A stretch of 64,000 bases of DNA from Candidatus Omnitrophota bacterium (GTDB lineage Bacteria; Hinthialibacterota; Hinthialibacteria; Hinthialibacterales; Hinthialibacteraceae): NCBI GenBank assembly GCA_013177805.1, contig JABLXU010000005.1, positions 100,605 to 164,604 of the forward strand. Direction: 5' to 3'. Below are positions 27,299 to 37,531 of this stretch, in pieces. Every line of letters starts with the position of its first letter. The stretch's first letter is position 1. The notes beneath the pieces were generated by a model. The model was not told the origin of the DNA. It did no database searches and saw nothing but the letters and a program-made list of their open reading frames with translations. The position numbers were made by a program, and so were the translations under genes.

Positions 27299-28609
27299 AT
27301 GAACTTCAAACCATTACTCAACTTCGCGTTACTGGTTGTTTTTGGTCTGCTTGGCCTTTCCGCTCACGCCCAGTCCGCGATCCAGGCCGGAACCGCCCAG
27401 GTGGAAATCACTCCGCCCCTCGGCTGCCCGATGTGGGGATACGCCAGCCGCCAGGAAGGAGCCAACGGCGTGCATGATCCCTTGATGGCTAAGGTGCTGA
27501 TCCTCCATTCCACCGAAACCACCATCGCCTTGGTTAGTTGGGACGTTTGCGAATTTCAATCGCCCGGGCTGCACCAACAAATGAAGACCCGGGGGATCGA
27601 TCATCTCTTGCTTCTCTGCAGCCACACCCATGCCGGCCCGGCCCTGGATGCCCCGTTCCCTTCACCGGAACAGCCCTGGAAGAAAACCGTCGAGGAACGC
27701 ATTCTGAAGGCTATCGAAGAAGCGCAAAAGAATATGTTCCCTGCCTGCATCGCCGCCGGTGAAGGCTCCATCACCCTGGGCTACAACCGTCTGCGCCGCG
27801 ATCCCGACGGCTTGGCCACCACGCTGTTCAACAATCCCGAGCGCATCCCCTTCGGGCCGGTCGATCCCACCGTCGGCGTGATCCGTGTTACCGATCAGGC
27901 CGGCGTCATTCGCGCGGTGATCGTCCATTATGCATGCCATCCAGTGGTGCTGGGTCCTAACAATTTGAAAATCTCGGCGGATTACGTGGGAGCTATGTAC
28001 CGCACGGTGGAGAAAGAATTGGGCAATCAGGCCCTGTGCCTTTTCGCGCAGGGCGGCGCGGGAGACATCAATCCCTTGTTCATGTCGCGTGAAGAAGGCC
28101 GCGAGGAAGACTTCGGGCCGGTCGAAAAAATGGGAGAACTCCTGGCCAAAGAAGTTCTCTCCGTGCTCGAACAAATGAAAAAAGTCCCAGGCGAATCAGC
28201 CCAATTGCGTGCCTCTCTGGACACCGTGCAAGTCCGCCACCGCTGGGAACCGGACAAGGACAAACCGTTGAAATTCGGAACCACCGCCGTGCTGATCAAC
28301 AGCACGATCGGCATCATCACCCTGCCCGGCGAACCGTTTCATAAGTTTCAAGTGGACGTGCGCAAGCAGGCCGGGCTGCCCCACGCCTATATGTTCGGCT
28401 ATTGCGACAACACCGAGCAAGATTGGCCGGACTATTACTTGCCGGACATCGAATCCGCGGCGCGCGGCGGGTATGGGGCCGGCGATTCGGGTATCGCGGA
28501 ACTGGGAACCGGCGAACTGCTGGTCAACCGGGGTTTGATTCAACTGTACACCCTGCGGGGATTGTTGCACGACCGCCCTCAGCCATTCCGGGTCGGCAGG
28601 CCGTACTAA
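27299..28609 (+). CDS. Secreted neutral/alkaline ceramidase-like hydrolase
   Basis: A 436-residue exported protein with signal peptide LNFALLVVFGLLGLSAHAQ. It has the N-terminal features of the neutral/alkaline non-lysosomal ceramidase family: AGTAQVEITPPLGCPMWGY, LLLCSHTHAGPA (metal-binding His residues), VHYACHPVVLGP and FAQGGAGDINPL. Many environmental members occur in clusters that degrade glycans, and their substrates are unknown. It lacks the C-terminal immunoglobulin-like domain of true ceramidases. It diverges from the acyltransferase gene. Confidence 0.85.
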   Translation: MNFKPLLNFALLVVFGLLGLSAHAQSAIQAGTAQVEITPPLGCPMWGYASRQEGANGVHDPLMAKVLILHSTETTIALVSWDVCEFQSPGLHQQMKTRGIDHLLLLCSHTHAGPALDAPFPSPEQPWKKTVEERILKAIEEAQKNMFPACIAAGEGSITLGYNRLRRDPDGLATTLFNNPERIPFGPVDPTVGVIRVTDQAGVIRAVIVHYACHPVVLGPNNLKISADYVGAMYRTVEKELGNQALCLFAQGGAGDINPLFMSREEGREEDFGPVEKMGELLAKEVLSVLEQMKKVPGESAQLRASLDTVQVRHRWEPDKDKPLKFGTTAVLINSTIGIITLPGEPFHKFQVDVRKQAGLPHAYMFGYCDNTEQDWPDYYLPDIESAARGGYGAGDSGIAELGTGELLVNRGLIQLYTLRGLLHDRPQPFRVGRPY

Positions 28610-28716
28610 GCCGCCGGCATCGTGGAGGATTCACAACGTTTCTTGTTTCAGCCCCAGGACCTATTTGGACCCCTCCTTCAAACGCAGGCCGGTCTGCAAA
28701 AAATCATTGGAGCCGC

Positions 28717-28744
28717 TTGACAGAACTATTTGATTTGCTAACAT
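28717..28744 (+). promoter_or_regulatory. Sigma-70-like promoter for pseudopilin gene
   Basis: TTGACA (28717-28722), a 16-base spacer and TAACAT (28739-28744), about 60 bases upstream of the 28808 start. The -35 is consensus and the -10 matches four of six. Confidence 0.55.
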
Positions 28745-28807
28745 AACATTCGCATTCATAACAATGCATAGGGTAAGAATTCCGATTATAATTCATGCAA
28801 GGAAAAC

Positions 28808-29515
28808 ATGACTTTCATGAACCGTTGTCCTACTAAGCACCGCACAACATGCGCTTCCACTCCGCGCCGCGCGTTTACCTTGATTGAATTATTGATCGTC
28901 ACCGCCATCATCGGGGTCTTGAGCGCCATCGCCGTGCCCAATCTCCTGCAAGCCCGCCTCCGGGCGCAGATTGCCAAAACCAACGGCGACATGGACGCCG
29001 TGGCCAAGGCGGTGATGATGTTCCGCCTGGACCAAAACCACTTTCCTCCCGCCACGGACAACATCGGGGAAACCTATGTCTCGGGGACCGTGGATTTTAC
29101 CTATATCGAGGAATTTGTTACATTTCAAACCTCGAAAGCGGGGAGGTTTGTCGCCCACCTGACCTCCCCGGTAGCCTACATCAGCCACGCGCCGCTGGAT
29201 CCCTTCTCGGCGAATCCGGTCCTGCCGTATGGCTACGCGGGAGGACGGATTGGTTACATCATCACCAGTTTCGGCCCGGACCGGGATCAGGAAGAAGGGA
29301 TCAGTGATTTGAATCACCGGGGCGATATCGATGAACCCACCGCTTTCATCCTGGCCGAGGGCGAGAAAACCGAGTACAGCCTGATGAGTTCATTCTTGGG
29401 TACCCATACCCGGCAGAAATCCCCTTCCTTGTTGCGGAATTACTTGAACGCCAAGTCGTACGATCCTTCCAATGGATTGTTATCCAACGGCGATCTCTGG
29501 CGCGGCAGCCATTGA
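28808..29515 (+). CDS. GspG-like prepilin-type protein
   Basis: A 235-residue prepilin with a long basic leader (about 20 residues) before RRAFTLIELLIVTAIIGVLS. PNLLQARLRAQIAKTNGDM and a soluble domain follow. It contains ITSFGPDRDQE and ends KSYDPSNGLLSNGDLWRG, the same YDPxNG-x-S-x-GDL signature as the pseudopilins at 7472 and 15812. AAGGA lies just before the ATG. It is a single gene behind a likely sigma-70 promoter, about 12 kb from the GspF operon, so it may be an alternative major subunit. Confidence 0.88.
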   Translation: MTFMNRCPTKHRTTCASTPRRAFTLIELLIVTAIIGVLSAIAVPNLLQARLRAQIAKTNGDMDAVAKAVMMFRLDQNHFPPATDNIGETYVSGTVDFTYIEEFVTFQTSKAGRFVAHLTSPVAYISHAPLDPFSANPVLPYGYAGGRIGYIITSFGPDRDQEEGISDLNHRGDIDEPTAFILAEGEKTEYSLMSSFLGTHTRQKSPSLLRNYLNAKSYDPSNGLLSNGDLWRGSH

Positions 29516-29600
29516 ACAATATCGCGGGATAGGCCGGCACGAAGCGCGCTACCCAGCCTGCTTCGGATCCCCCCATGTATGTTGGCCTTTCTGAAGCAGA

Positions 29601-29635
29601 ACCTTCTCCCCCCGGGGGAGGTGAAGGGTACAAGT
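29601..29635 (+). repeat. REP-like hairpin, degenerate
   Basis: CTTCTCCCCCCGGGGGAGGT followed by GAAGGG forms a hairpin resembling the REP-like family, followed by a T-rich run. It could also serve as a terminator for the 28808 gene. Confidence 0.5.
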
Positions 29636-29719
29636 TTTTTTTACCAAAAAGGAGCAACAATGAGAGATAAAAGTCTCTCTTCATTACACAAACTGTTTCT
29701 CATGACTAGGAGGTAGTCG

Positions 29720-32701
29720 ATGAAGTCAGCCATTTCCATAAGTATGGTGGCCGCAGGGATGGTGTTGTTGGCCGCGCCGGGTTGGGCGGACCGGGCCTTG
29801 TTCTACGAATCATTCGAAGACGCCGACACCCGGGCTGAGGGCATCCTTCCTTCAGGCATCGAACGTATCCGTTACCGGGGACGGCTGCTGGCCAGTGAGA
29901 TCGAAATCGAAGCCCCCGCGAAAGATGGCGACACCCGGCCGGTGGCGCGTTTCGTTCCCGATCCCACCGGCTTGAGCCTGGCCGTGCTGCGGTTGGAAGA
30001 TGCCAGCACCGATCCGGGAGACGGAACCTTCGGAGCGGATGGCGGCATGTCCTTGCTGGAATCAATCCTGCTTGATCAAGGCGACCTGTCAGGGAAGGCC
30101 GTGGTTTCGTGGATGGCGGTGCCCTATCAAGAAAACGAACCGGGCGGCGCGATGTTCCCCGAAACGGACACGATTGTGGATGCCGGGCCGGAAGGCTTGA
30201 ATCTGCTGAGCTTCGGGGGTGTGTACCGCGAATTCGACACGGGAAATCCCATTCCAGGAATGGATTTTTCCGGACGGATCACAATCAATCAGGAGGGGGG
30301 AGCCACGATCGACGATCTGGGCGCCGGTTACCGGGCCAACCTCCCTACCTTTTTCGTGTTGGTGTTTGACTTGGAGCGATCCGTGTACGATGTGTACATC
30401 AATGGCATCAAACTTCAAGAAAGCCTCCCCTTCTTCGAAATCGGTGGCGCGGCGGGTCAAACGTTGCGGGAGTTGGAATTGATTTCCTCCGCGCGCGGCC
30501 TGGGAACCTTCGCGTACGACAATGTCTTCCAATTCGATCCCGATGCGCCATACCAACCCATCGCGTTCCGCCCGCCCGTCGTGGCCGAAGACGCGGATCT
30601 CATCCCGTTGTTCATGGAAGATTTCGATGACAACCTCCTTGGCACGCTGCCGGCTGAGACCAACGGCGATCTCTACGGCACGCGGCTGGTCACCACGGGT
30701 ACAGTCCACGTGGTGGAGGATACATCCTATCAATCCTTGGCGCGGGGATGGCTCGCTGCCACTAGTACTTTTGGATTTCATATTTCCAAACAAAAACCAT
30801 TTTCAAACGAAATCCGCCTCTCCTTCAGTTTGACTCCACGGGCGGGCAGCCAACTGCAACTGAAGGCGGCCAAGGGTGAGACCATTCTGGACCTGAAAGC
30901 CGATGGCCTCCTATCGCTCGATGCCAACGGAGACGGCATGGCTGAGGATACAGCCATCGCCCTCTTCTCTGATCTGCCCCATTGGTTCGTGGTGACCTTC
31001 AATACGGGGCAGAAAACGTATCATGTCACACTGTACCGCGCTTCCTCCGCCACCGTGGCCGATACGGCCCAATTCGATGCGGAGGGGCAATGGAATGGGG
31101 ATTTGGATCTCTCGGGATTCTCTTTCCAATCCCTCGCCGGAGAAGCCGGAATCGACAACCTCCTTTTGGTCTCGGTCAATTCCAATCCCCAAGGGCAAGA
31201 AGAAAACCGCTACCGGGCCGTAATCCATGAATCGTTCGAAACCTACGTGCCTGGGACCGTGGATCCCGCTCCTCATTTCTCCGGCACAGTGGCCGCGGAT
31301 CCCACCGGCTGGAGTGGGAACGTATTGGAAACTTCCAGCGCGGCGAAAATCACTCTCGGGGAAAACAATCTCCATTTGATCCGCACCGCGCGGATCGCCT
31401 GGGCCGCGATTCCCCGGCAAGACAACGTGGAATGCGGCCGGTTGACGCTATCAGGCAAGGCGGGCGAGGCAACGTATGAACGGATCGTCACCGGATTCAT
31501 GGAGAATGGCTTCCTCGGTGTGGATACGGATCTCGACGGAATTCTGGAGGCTACGGATATCCCATATCAATCCGGACGGCGGTATTCCTTCCGGCTGGAT
31601 TTGGATATGGAGCGGGCGGAATGGCGTTTGTATCTCAATGGAAAACCGGAGGCAGTCGCCGAGGGGCATCTCTATCCTGGGGCCAAAGAGAATTTCCAGC
31701 CGGGTACCACTCTGCAAGGTGGAAAACTCGGCGGCAATCCGGGCGGTGTCATTCTCTACGACGATATCCGGCTGGTAAGCGATATCCAAGGCGGATTGTT
31801 CGAACCGCATCCGTTTACGCCGCCGGTGGCATCCCCCGGAAGCCGCCTGCTATTCGTGGAGGATTTCGAAAACAATCCGGCGCGGTCCGAACAGCGCATT
31901 GACGAATGGGATCCCCGCGCTTCGGGCTTGCCCATCGAAACCCGTTCCCCGGGATTCTCCAACAAATCCGAGACCGATCTAGAGGGAACCGACCTATGGA
32001 TCGGCGCGCCCTCGGCCGAAGCCGCTTATGTGGAAGCGCCGGACGGCCACAGCCTGTACGCGCTCCTGATCGCGGACCGTTTCGCTCCCCAGGAATTGGC
32101 CCGCTTCGAGCAGGCGGTGGTGCTGAATCCCATCTCCACCCTCCGCACGGTGCCGTACGGTTTCGTGGTTCCCGAACTGGCTGCCCCGGCGGATCCGTCC
32201 TACTTGAGCCTGCGGTGGTCCGCTTCGGCCTTGCAGGATGATCAAACCGGTCTGGCGTTGTTTCTGAGCGCGCGCGAGACCGACGTTCCCCTGGCGCGGG
32301 GCAGCATCCGTGTCCCCGCCCCTGCCGGTCCGCCGATCGTGGCGTTTGGAAATCAAGGCGTGATTCTGGCAGATCTGAATGGCGATGGGATCTTGGATGT
32401 CACAGCCATCCCCTATGTTCCTGGCCAGATGTTCCAATTCCGGGTGGACATCGACCAGCCGCAAGGGATGTATGAGTTGTTCATCAATCAGGAACGGATC
32501 ACGGGGCCGGTTCCACTGAACCTTGGTGATGCGGCGTTAATGGAAGGGCGCCGGTTCGGTTGGTTTACCACCTTGGTCCATACCGGAGATGGCGCGGCAT
32601 TGCAGCAAGCCACCGATGGCGGCGGGCGGTATGTGATCGATGACATCCGTCTCATAGGCGCGGATCAATCCACCGGCCTTGAGGATTTCAGGCTGCATTG
32701 A
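29720..32701 (+). CDS. Large secreted four-repeat LamG-like protein with DFRLH tail
   Basis: A 993-residue exported protein; AGGAGGT precedes the ATG and a signal peptide (SMVAAGMVLLAAPGWAD) follows. It contains four repeats of about 230 residues. Each opens with a motif such as LFYESFED, LFMEDFDD, VIHESFET or LFVEDFEN. Each contains a strand pair such as YDVYINGIKL, WRLYLNGKPE or YELFINQERI and closes with YDNVFQFD, YDDIRLVS or IDDIRLIG. These are features of LamG-like jelly rolls. DLNGDGILDVT and DANGDGMAEDT resemble calcium loops. The protein ends STGLEDFRLH, one of the five shared tails. Probable surface glycan-binding or structural protein; no enzyme motif seen. Confidence 0.82.
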   Translation: MKSAISISMVAAGMVLLAAPGWADRALFYESFEDADTRAEGILPSGIERIRYRGRLLASEIEIEAPAKDGDTRPVARFVPDPTGLSLAVLRLEDASTDPGDGTFGADGGMSLLESILLDQGDLSGKAVVSWMAVPYQENEPGGAMFPETDTIVDAGPEGLNLLSFGGVYREFDTGNPIPGMDFSGRITINQEGGATIDDLGAGYRANLPTFFVLVFDLERSVYDVYINGIKLQESLPFFEIGGAAGQTLRELELISSARGLGTFAYDNVFQFDPDAPYQPIAFRPPVVAEDADLIPLFMEDFDDNLLGTLPAETNGDLYGTRLVTTGTVHVVEDTSYQSLARGWLAATSTFGFHISKQKPFSNEIRLSFSLTPRAGSQLQLKAAKGETILDLKADGLLSLDANGDGMAEDTAIALFSDLPHWFVVTFNTGQKTYHVTLYRASSATVADTAQFDAEGQWNGDLDLSGFSFQSLAGEAGIDNLLLVSVNSNPQGQEENRYRAVIHESFETYVPGTVDPAPHFSGTVAADPTGWSGNVLETSSAAKITLGENNLHLIRTARIAWAAIPRQDNVECGRLTLSGKAGEATYERIVTGFMENGFLGVDTDLDGILEATDIPYQSGRRYSFRLDLDMERAEWRLYLNGKPEAVAEGHLYPGAKENFQPGTTLQGGKLGGNPGGVILYDDIRLVSDIQGGLFEPHPFTPPVASPGSRLLFVEDFENNPARSEQRIDEWDPRASGLPIETRSPGFSNKSETDLEGTDLWIGAPSAEAAYVEAPDGHSLYALLIADRFAPQELARFEQAVVLNPISTLRTVPYGFVVPELAAPADPSYLSLRWSASALQDDQTGLALFLSARETDVPLARGSIRVPAPAGPPIVAFGNQGVILADLNGDGILDVTAIPYVPGQMFQFRVDIDQPQGMYELFINQERITGPVPLNLGDAALMEGRRFGWFTTLVHTGDGAALQQATDGGGRYVIDDIRLIGADQSTGLEDFRLH

Positions 32702-32709
32702 TTTTTAAT

Positions 32710-33261
32710 TCACATCTCCACCGGCTCCACGGAATGCCAATGATGGATCTCCTGCGGCATTTCGCAAAAGTGATCAACCACCCCGGATAGTTTCACCAGT
32801 GTGCAGCTGAATGAAATAAATCCCCGGGGGACCGCAATGGTGAATTCATGCCCATCTGGACGGCCTTCCTTGATATAGACTGTTAAAAATCCATGCGTGG
32901 CGGCGCCGCCCAAGGACAGAGGATCGACATACACCCGGACCTTATCGCGGCCTTCCACGCGCACCAGGTCTTCCCCCGGCTCCATGTCCTTCAAAGAGTC
33001 CACAATCATCTCCGGCGTCAATTGCAACTCCCGGCAAATCCGCCGGATATCCCGCGGCAAGACCTTGAAGGCCGAAGGAAGAAGGGACAACGGAACGGAA
33101 ATCCTCACAATGTCGCCGTTCTGGCTTTCGACCTCAACCCGCAGATGCGCGTCGCCCCAAATGGGAGCGGCGGAAACCGCGAATCCGAGGATGACAAGGA
33201 ACACCAACATCAGGCAGAACATCAAAGCGTAGCGGAACAATTTCCGTATCCGGCGGAACAT
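32710..33261 (-). CDS. Small exported or membrane-anchored protein of unknown function
   Basis: A 183-residue protein that starts at an ATG at 33261 with AAGGAG nine bases upstream. Residues 10-32 form a strong hydrophobic segment (ALMFCLMLVFLVILGFAVSA) acting as signal or anchor. The rest is soluble: RVEVESQNGDIVRISVPLSL and EGRDKVRVYVDP. The pattern (sequence after a TM, VRISVPLSLLP, later VKVYVD-type strands) is not a family I can name. It stands alone between convergent and same-strand neighbours. Confidence 0.65.
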   Translation of the reverse strand: MFRRIRKLFRYALMFCLMLVFLVILGFAVSAAPIWGDAHLRVEVESQNGDIVRISVPLSLLPSAFKVLPRDIRRICRELQLTPEMIVDSLKDMEPGEDLVRVEGRDKVRVYVDPLSLGGAATHGFLTVYIKEGRPDGHEFTIAVPRGFISFSCTLVKLSGVVDHFCEMPQEIHHWHSVEPVEM

Positions 33262-33447
33262 GATTTTCGACTCCTTGAACAATGGAATGGAGAAAGATCG
33301 TTCATCTCTTTTCCATCAATACGAAAACCGGGGTGGCAAATTTCAGTGGAAATGAAAAATTCCTCAGAAATTATTCAGGCAAGGATAGGAGAAGGGAGTC
33401 ATCATCAAATAGCCCCGTTTAACTCGACGCTTGAGAACGGATGCATT

Positions 33448-34386
33448 TCACCACGGATTTTGCTCTGTCCCGGCGGAATGCTCCGCGCCGCCGAAAATCG
33501 CTTTCAGGGCTTCCTCGAAAGGGGTGAATTTGACCGCGTGAGCCGCCTGGACACGGGCGCTATTGAGCGAGACATCCTTGGGCCGCGGGCAGCCGGTATC
33601 GGCCTCCGCTTGGGTGACCGGCCGCAAAAGCGACGGATCATACCCCCGGAACGCGGCCAGCCGCCGGCCGATTTCCAGCCGCGACATCCGTTCAGGACCG
33701 CCCACGTGATAGATCCGGTGTTGGCCGATCCGCTCCACCAGCGAGGCGACCGCCGCCACCACATCGTGGACATATACAGGAGTCCGGTACTCATCCGTAA
33801 ATAAGCGTAAGGGTTCTCCTTGGCTCAAGGCTTGGTCCATCCATTGCAGAAACGATCCCCGGCCGTTGGACGTGGGCGCGCCGTAGAGGATGGCCGGGCG
33901 GACAATGACGTGATTTTTCCACAACCGCTGTACCGCTTGCTCGGCCATGCGCTTGGTCTTGCCATAAAAATTCAGCGGATCGGGTTCATCGGTTTCCGTG
34001 TACGGCGCCTGGAGGCCATTGAACACCAAATCAGTCGAAATATAGATCAACAGCGGCTTGGTATCGGGCAGGCAGCGGATCAACCGTTCCGTTCCAGTGA
34101 CATTTACTCCGACGGCCTTTTCATGCGCGCGCTCGCATTCGGCGGTGTCCGCCAGGGCCGCGGCATGGATGACGACTTCCGGATCGGCCTCCTGAACGCA
34201 CGGTTCGATGCTGGAGGGATGGAGAAAATTGACGTGAAATCCGCGGCAACGGGGAATTTGCACCCGCCGCGTGGCGTAGGTGTATGATACATCATGCCGC
34301 TTCGACAAGTGTTTCACCAAGTGCCATCCCAGAAATCCACTCCCCCCCGTGACCAAAATCCGTTTGCGTTGGCTGGTGTAGATCAT
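33448..34386 (-). CDS. RmlD-like NAD(P)-dependent sugar-nucleotide reductase
   Basis: A 312-residue extended SDR protein with the Rossmann motif LVTGGSGFLGWHL and active-site YGKTK. The blocks VVIHAAALADTAECE, YISTDLVFNG and YVHDVVAAVASLVE match dTDP-4-dehydrorhamnose reductase/RmlD. It may reduce a 4-keto nucleotide sugar or act on a related substrate, but no other rml genes are near. Its start overlaps the mazG stop (ATGA at 34383-34386), so the two are translated together. Confidence 0.85.
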   Translation of the reverse strand: MIYTSQRKRILVTGGSGFLGWHLVKHLSKRHDVSYTYATRRVQIPRCRGFHVNFLHPSSIEPCVQEADPEVVIHAAALADTAECERAHEKAVGVNVTGTERLIRCLPDTKPLLIYISTDLVFNGLQAPYTETDEPDPLNFYGKTKRMAEQAVQRLWKNHVIVRPAILYGAPTSNGRGSFLQWMDQALSQGEPLRLFTDEYRTPVYVHDVVAAVASLVERIGQHRIYHVGGPERMSRLEIGRRLAAFRGYDPSLLRPVTQAEADTGCPRPKDVSLNSARVQAAHAVKFTPFEEALKAIFGGAEHSAGTEQNPW

Positions 34387-35213
34387 TGCGTTTTCCCCGG
34401 TTCCGGTTGTCCGGCGGCCTTCCGCTCGAGGCGCTTAGCCTCCTCCCATAGGGCATCCATTTCTTCCAATGTGGCCTCTTCCAGCCGCCGGTTCCGTTTT
34501 TGCAGTTCCTGTTCGATGTATCGGAACCGCCGGATGAATTTTTGGTTGGTTTTTGACAGCGCCTGGTTGGGATCGGTATCTACATAGCGGGAGATATTGA
34601 CAAGGGCAAAGAAGAGATCCCCCAGTTCTTCCTCCGTGCGCTGCCGGTGTTCTTCATTGCGCGCCTGGCGGAATTCCTTCCACTCCTCCTCAAATTTCAT
34701 AAACACTTCTTCGATCTCCCGCCAGTCGAATCCGACGCGCGACACGCGCTCCTGAATCTGATGCGCCTGCATGAGGGGCGGCAGGCTTTTGGGAACACCG
34801 TCCAAAATGGAGGTCCGCTCGGGTTTTTCCTTTTTTTTATTTTGTTCCCATTGGCGAAGAACATCTTGAGCGTCCTCGGCAGTCTGATCGCCGAAAACAT
34901 GGGGATGCCGGCGGATCAATTTCTCGCAGATCGAATCGAGCACGTCGAGAATAGTAAAACGTCCTTCTTCTTCCGCGATGCGGGCATGGAAAACCACCTG
35001 CAACAAAACATCCCCGCATTCCTCGATCAAAGCCTTGTCATCACGGCTATCAATGCTGTCGATCAGCTCATAGGCTTCTTCGATCAAATATTTTTTCAAC
35101 GAATCGTGGGTTTGTTCGTTGTCCCAGGGGCAACCGCCGGGGGAGCGCAGACGCGCCATGATCCGGACCAGTTCGAGGAATTTCGCGGCAGCCGCTTCGT
35201 GATGGTTATCCAT
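34383..35213 (-). CDS. mazG: Nucleoside triphosphate pyrophosphohydrolase MazG
   Basis: A 276-residue protein with two MazG domains. The first has RSPGGCPWDNEQTHDSLKKY, LIEEAYELIDSI and EECGDVLLQVVFHA, giving the metal-binding E-E-x-x-E and E-x-x-D residues. The second has VGFDWREIEEVFMKFEEEW and EEELGDLFFALVNISRY. MazG removes pyrophosphate from aberrant or excess NTPs. The length is typical. It is the first gene of a two-gene operon with the RmlD-like gene. Confidence 0.95.
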   Translation of the reverse strand: MDNHHEAAAAKFLELVRIMARLRSPGGCPWDNEQTHDSLKKYLIEEAYELIDSIDSRDDKALIEECGDVLLQVVFHARIAEEEGRFTILDVLDSICEKLIRRHPHVFGDQTAEDAQDVLRQWEQNKKKEKPERTSILDGVPKSLPPLMQAHQIQERVSRVGFDWREIEEVFMKFEEEWKEFRQARNEEHRQRTEEELGDLFFALVNISRYVDTDPNQALSKTNQKFIRRFRYIEQELQKRNRRLEEATLEEMDALWEEAKRLERKAAGQPEPGKTQ

Positions 35214-35295
35214 ATGGTTTTCCTTCGCATCGTTTCGCTATATAATATCCTAAGATTTATTTCCACTCACAAGTCCCGGCGGAGAGACAGGATTC

Positions 35296-35967
35296 GTGAC
35301 CCCAACCAGCCGGCGCAGATGGTTTGTTCTCTGTTTGTGGATTTTCTTCTGGATTCCCCTTCCAGGTCTTCCACTTCCAGCATGGTCCGACCTGGTGATC
35401 TTCCACAACGGCGATTTCCGGTACGGCGACGTGACCGAACTCCCCAACCAGGAGATTGCGCTGATGGAAGACGGCACGACCCGCCAGTACAAGAGGTCCC
35501 AAATCCGTGAAATCATCAAGGGGATCAACCGGCCCTCCCCCGGGGAGATCGTCACCGCCACCGGCTTCGTCCATGCCGCCACGGCAGAACTCCTGGCGGT
35601 TACGGGAGCGATCACCCATCGCGTTTTGCTACAAGCCGCACCGGGAAAAAAACTTGTGGTGGATGTGGAAAACGGCTTTGCGGTCCCCCGGTTGCGGATC
35701 TGGCGTTCCGGCTACCCCTTCTTCCAGAGGCAGGGATGTTTTATTGCGGGCGAGTTGGTGAATGCCACAACCCATACCTGGTTCAACACCACCTTCCGGG
35801 CCACGCTCTATGACGGGAAGGACACCATCCTTTCTTCCAAGGATTTTTATGTATTCCGTCTCGGTCCCGGCCCCCCCAATCAGCCCAGCATGCGGAAATT
35901 TGAGATCGATTTCCCTGATGTGCCCTATCCACGGGTGAAACGCATGCGCCTGGTGCGCCGTTTTTGA
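35296..35967 (+). CDS. Exported protein of unknown function
   Basis: A 223-residue protein from a GTG start at 35296, preceded by GGAGAG. Residues 1-30 are a signal peptide ([20 protein letters not shown]). The first part resembles the small beta-rich [20 protein letters not shown] module often seen in exported proteins that describe surface sensing. The C-terminal 90 residues ([39 protein letters not shown]) resemble a FxLYD-like beta-sandwich. I do not recognise the whole protein. It lies upstream of leuC on the same strand, 154 bases away. Confidence 0.65.
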   Translation: MTPTSRRRWFVLCLWIFFWIPLPGLPLPAWSDLVIFHNGDFRYGDVTELPNQEIALMEDGTTRQYKRSQIREIIKGINRPSPGEIVTATGFVHAATAELLAVTGAITHRVLLQAAPGKKLVVDVENGFAVPRLRIWRSGYPFFQRQGCFIAGELVNATTHTWFNTTFRATLYDGKDTILSSKDFYVFRLGPGPPNQPSMRKFEIDFPDVPYPRVKRMRLVRRF

Positions 35968-36121
35968 AGACAGCCAATTTTCGCGCCCACGCCGGATGCT
36001 GCCTTTGTTTCCGTACGGTTTTCTTACCCAAATCCCTGAGACTTTCTCCTCTTCCGATCCTGGTTATAATCTTACTTTACCCCTGAAACGCGCCGATCGC
36101 GAACTCACGAGGATAATTCCG

Positions 36122-37531
36122 ATGGCTCAAAACATCTACGAAAAAATCTGGGACGCCCACGTAGTGCATGAAGAGGCCGGCAAAGACGCCATTCTTTATA
36201 TCGACTGCCACCTCATCCACGAAGTGACCTCGCCCCAGGCGTTCGAAGGGCTGCGGCTGGCGGGGCGCGCCGTGCGCCGACCGGACCGGACTTTCGCCAC
36301 CATGGACCACAACATCCCCACCACCGGCCGTGAGCTGCCCATCCGGGATCCCATGTCCAAACAACAGGTGGAGACCCTCAAACGCAATTGTGAGGAAAAC
36401 GGCATCGTTTGCTTCGACATGCACGACTCCCGCAATGGCATCGTCCACGTGATCGGTCCCGAACTGGGCCTCACCCGGCCGGGCATGACCATCGTCTGTG
36501 GCGATTCGCACACCTCCACCCATGGCGCGTTCGGGGCGCTGGCGTTCGGCATCGGCACCAGTGAAGTCGAGCATGTGCTGGCCACCCAGACGCTTTTGCA
36601 GAAGAAATCCAAAACCATGGAAGCCCGGATCAACGGCCGCCTGCCCCACGGCATCACCGCCAAGGATATCATCCTGGCGTTCATCGGCCAAATCGGGACG
36701 GCGGGCGGCACCGGGTACGTCATCGAATATACCGGCGAAGCGATCCGCAGCCTGAGCATGGAAGGCCGCATGACCGTCTGTAATATGACCATCGAAGCGG
36801 GGGCACGCGCCGGTCTCATTTCTCCCGACGAAACCACCTTCGCCTTTCTTAAGGGGCGGTCGTATATTCCCAACAACCGGCCGTGGGAGGAACTGGTTGA
36901 CGAATGGCGCTCCTGGGCGTCCGATCCCGGGTGCCGCTATGATCTCCTCGTGGAACTGAACGCGGAAGAAATCGAGCCCCAGGTCACCTGGGGCACCTCG
37001 CCGGGCATGGTCACCGGCATCAATGGAACCACGCCGGTGCTAGACCAAATCGCCGACGCCAACACCCGCCTCGCCGCCCAGCGCGCTTTGGAATACATGG
37101 GCCTGGAGGAAGGGATGCCCATCCACGCCATCGCGCTGGACAAGATCTTCATCGGCTCCTGTACCAACGGGCGCATCGAAGACTTGCGCGAGGCCGCGCG
37201 CGTCGTGAAGGGATACAAGATCCATTCCGGCATCAAGCAGGCGCTGGTGGTGCCTGGATCGCAGCAGGTCAAAAAGCAGGCCGAAGCAGAAGGGTTGGAC
37301 CGGATTTTCAAGGATGCGGGATTTGAATGGCGTGATTCCGGCTGTTCGATGTGCCTGGCCATGAACGACGACGTGCTCAGCCCTGGCGAGCGCTGCGCCG
37401 CGACCTCCAACCGCAATTTTGAGGGCCGGCAAGGCAAGGGCGGCCGCACGCACTTGGTCAGCCCGGCCATGGCCGCCGCCGCCGCCATCACCGGACGGTT
37501 CACCGATATCCGCTACTGGGAGTATAAATGA
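36122..37531 (+). CDS. leuC: 3-isopropylmalate dehydratase large subunit
   Basis: A 469-residue aconitase-family enzyme that interconverts 2- and 3-isopropylmalate in leucine synthesis. Conserved blocks include [21 protein letters not shown] ([20 protein letters not shown]), the iron-sulfur ligands in IGSCTNGR and CSMCLAMN, and [18 protein letters not shown]. The ATG at 36122 with CGAGGA eight bases upstream is preferred over the longer frame from 35996. It overlaps leuD by four bases. No leuA or leuB is in the window. Confidence 0.97.
   Translation: MAQNIYEKIWDAHVVHEEAGKDAILYIDCHLIHEVTSPQAFEGLRLAGRAVRRPDRTFATMDHNIPTTGRELPIRDPMSKQQVETLKRNCEENGIVCFDMHDSRNGIVHVIGPELGLTRPGMTIVCGDSHTSTHGAFGALAFGIGTSEVEHVLATQTLLQKKSKTMEARINGRLPHGITAKDIILAFIGQIGTAGGTGYVIEYTGEAIRSLSMEGRMTVCNMTIEAGARAGLISPDETTFAFLKGRSYIPNNRPWEELVDEWRSWASDPGCRYDLLVELNAEEIEPQVTWGTSPGMVTGINGTTPVLDQIADANTRLAAQRALEYMGLEEGMPIHAIALDKIFIGSCTNGRIEDLREAARVVKGYKIHSGIKQALVVPGSQQVKKQAEAEGLDRIFKDAGFEWRDSGCSMCLAMNDDVLSPGERCAATSNRNFEGRQGKGGRTHLVSPAMAAAAAITGRFTDIRYWEYK

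Noticed and set aside
32893..33804. A 303-codon open frame on the + strand
   Set aside because: It spans two leftward genes and a gap with no domain; a shadow frame.
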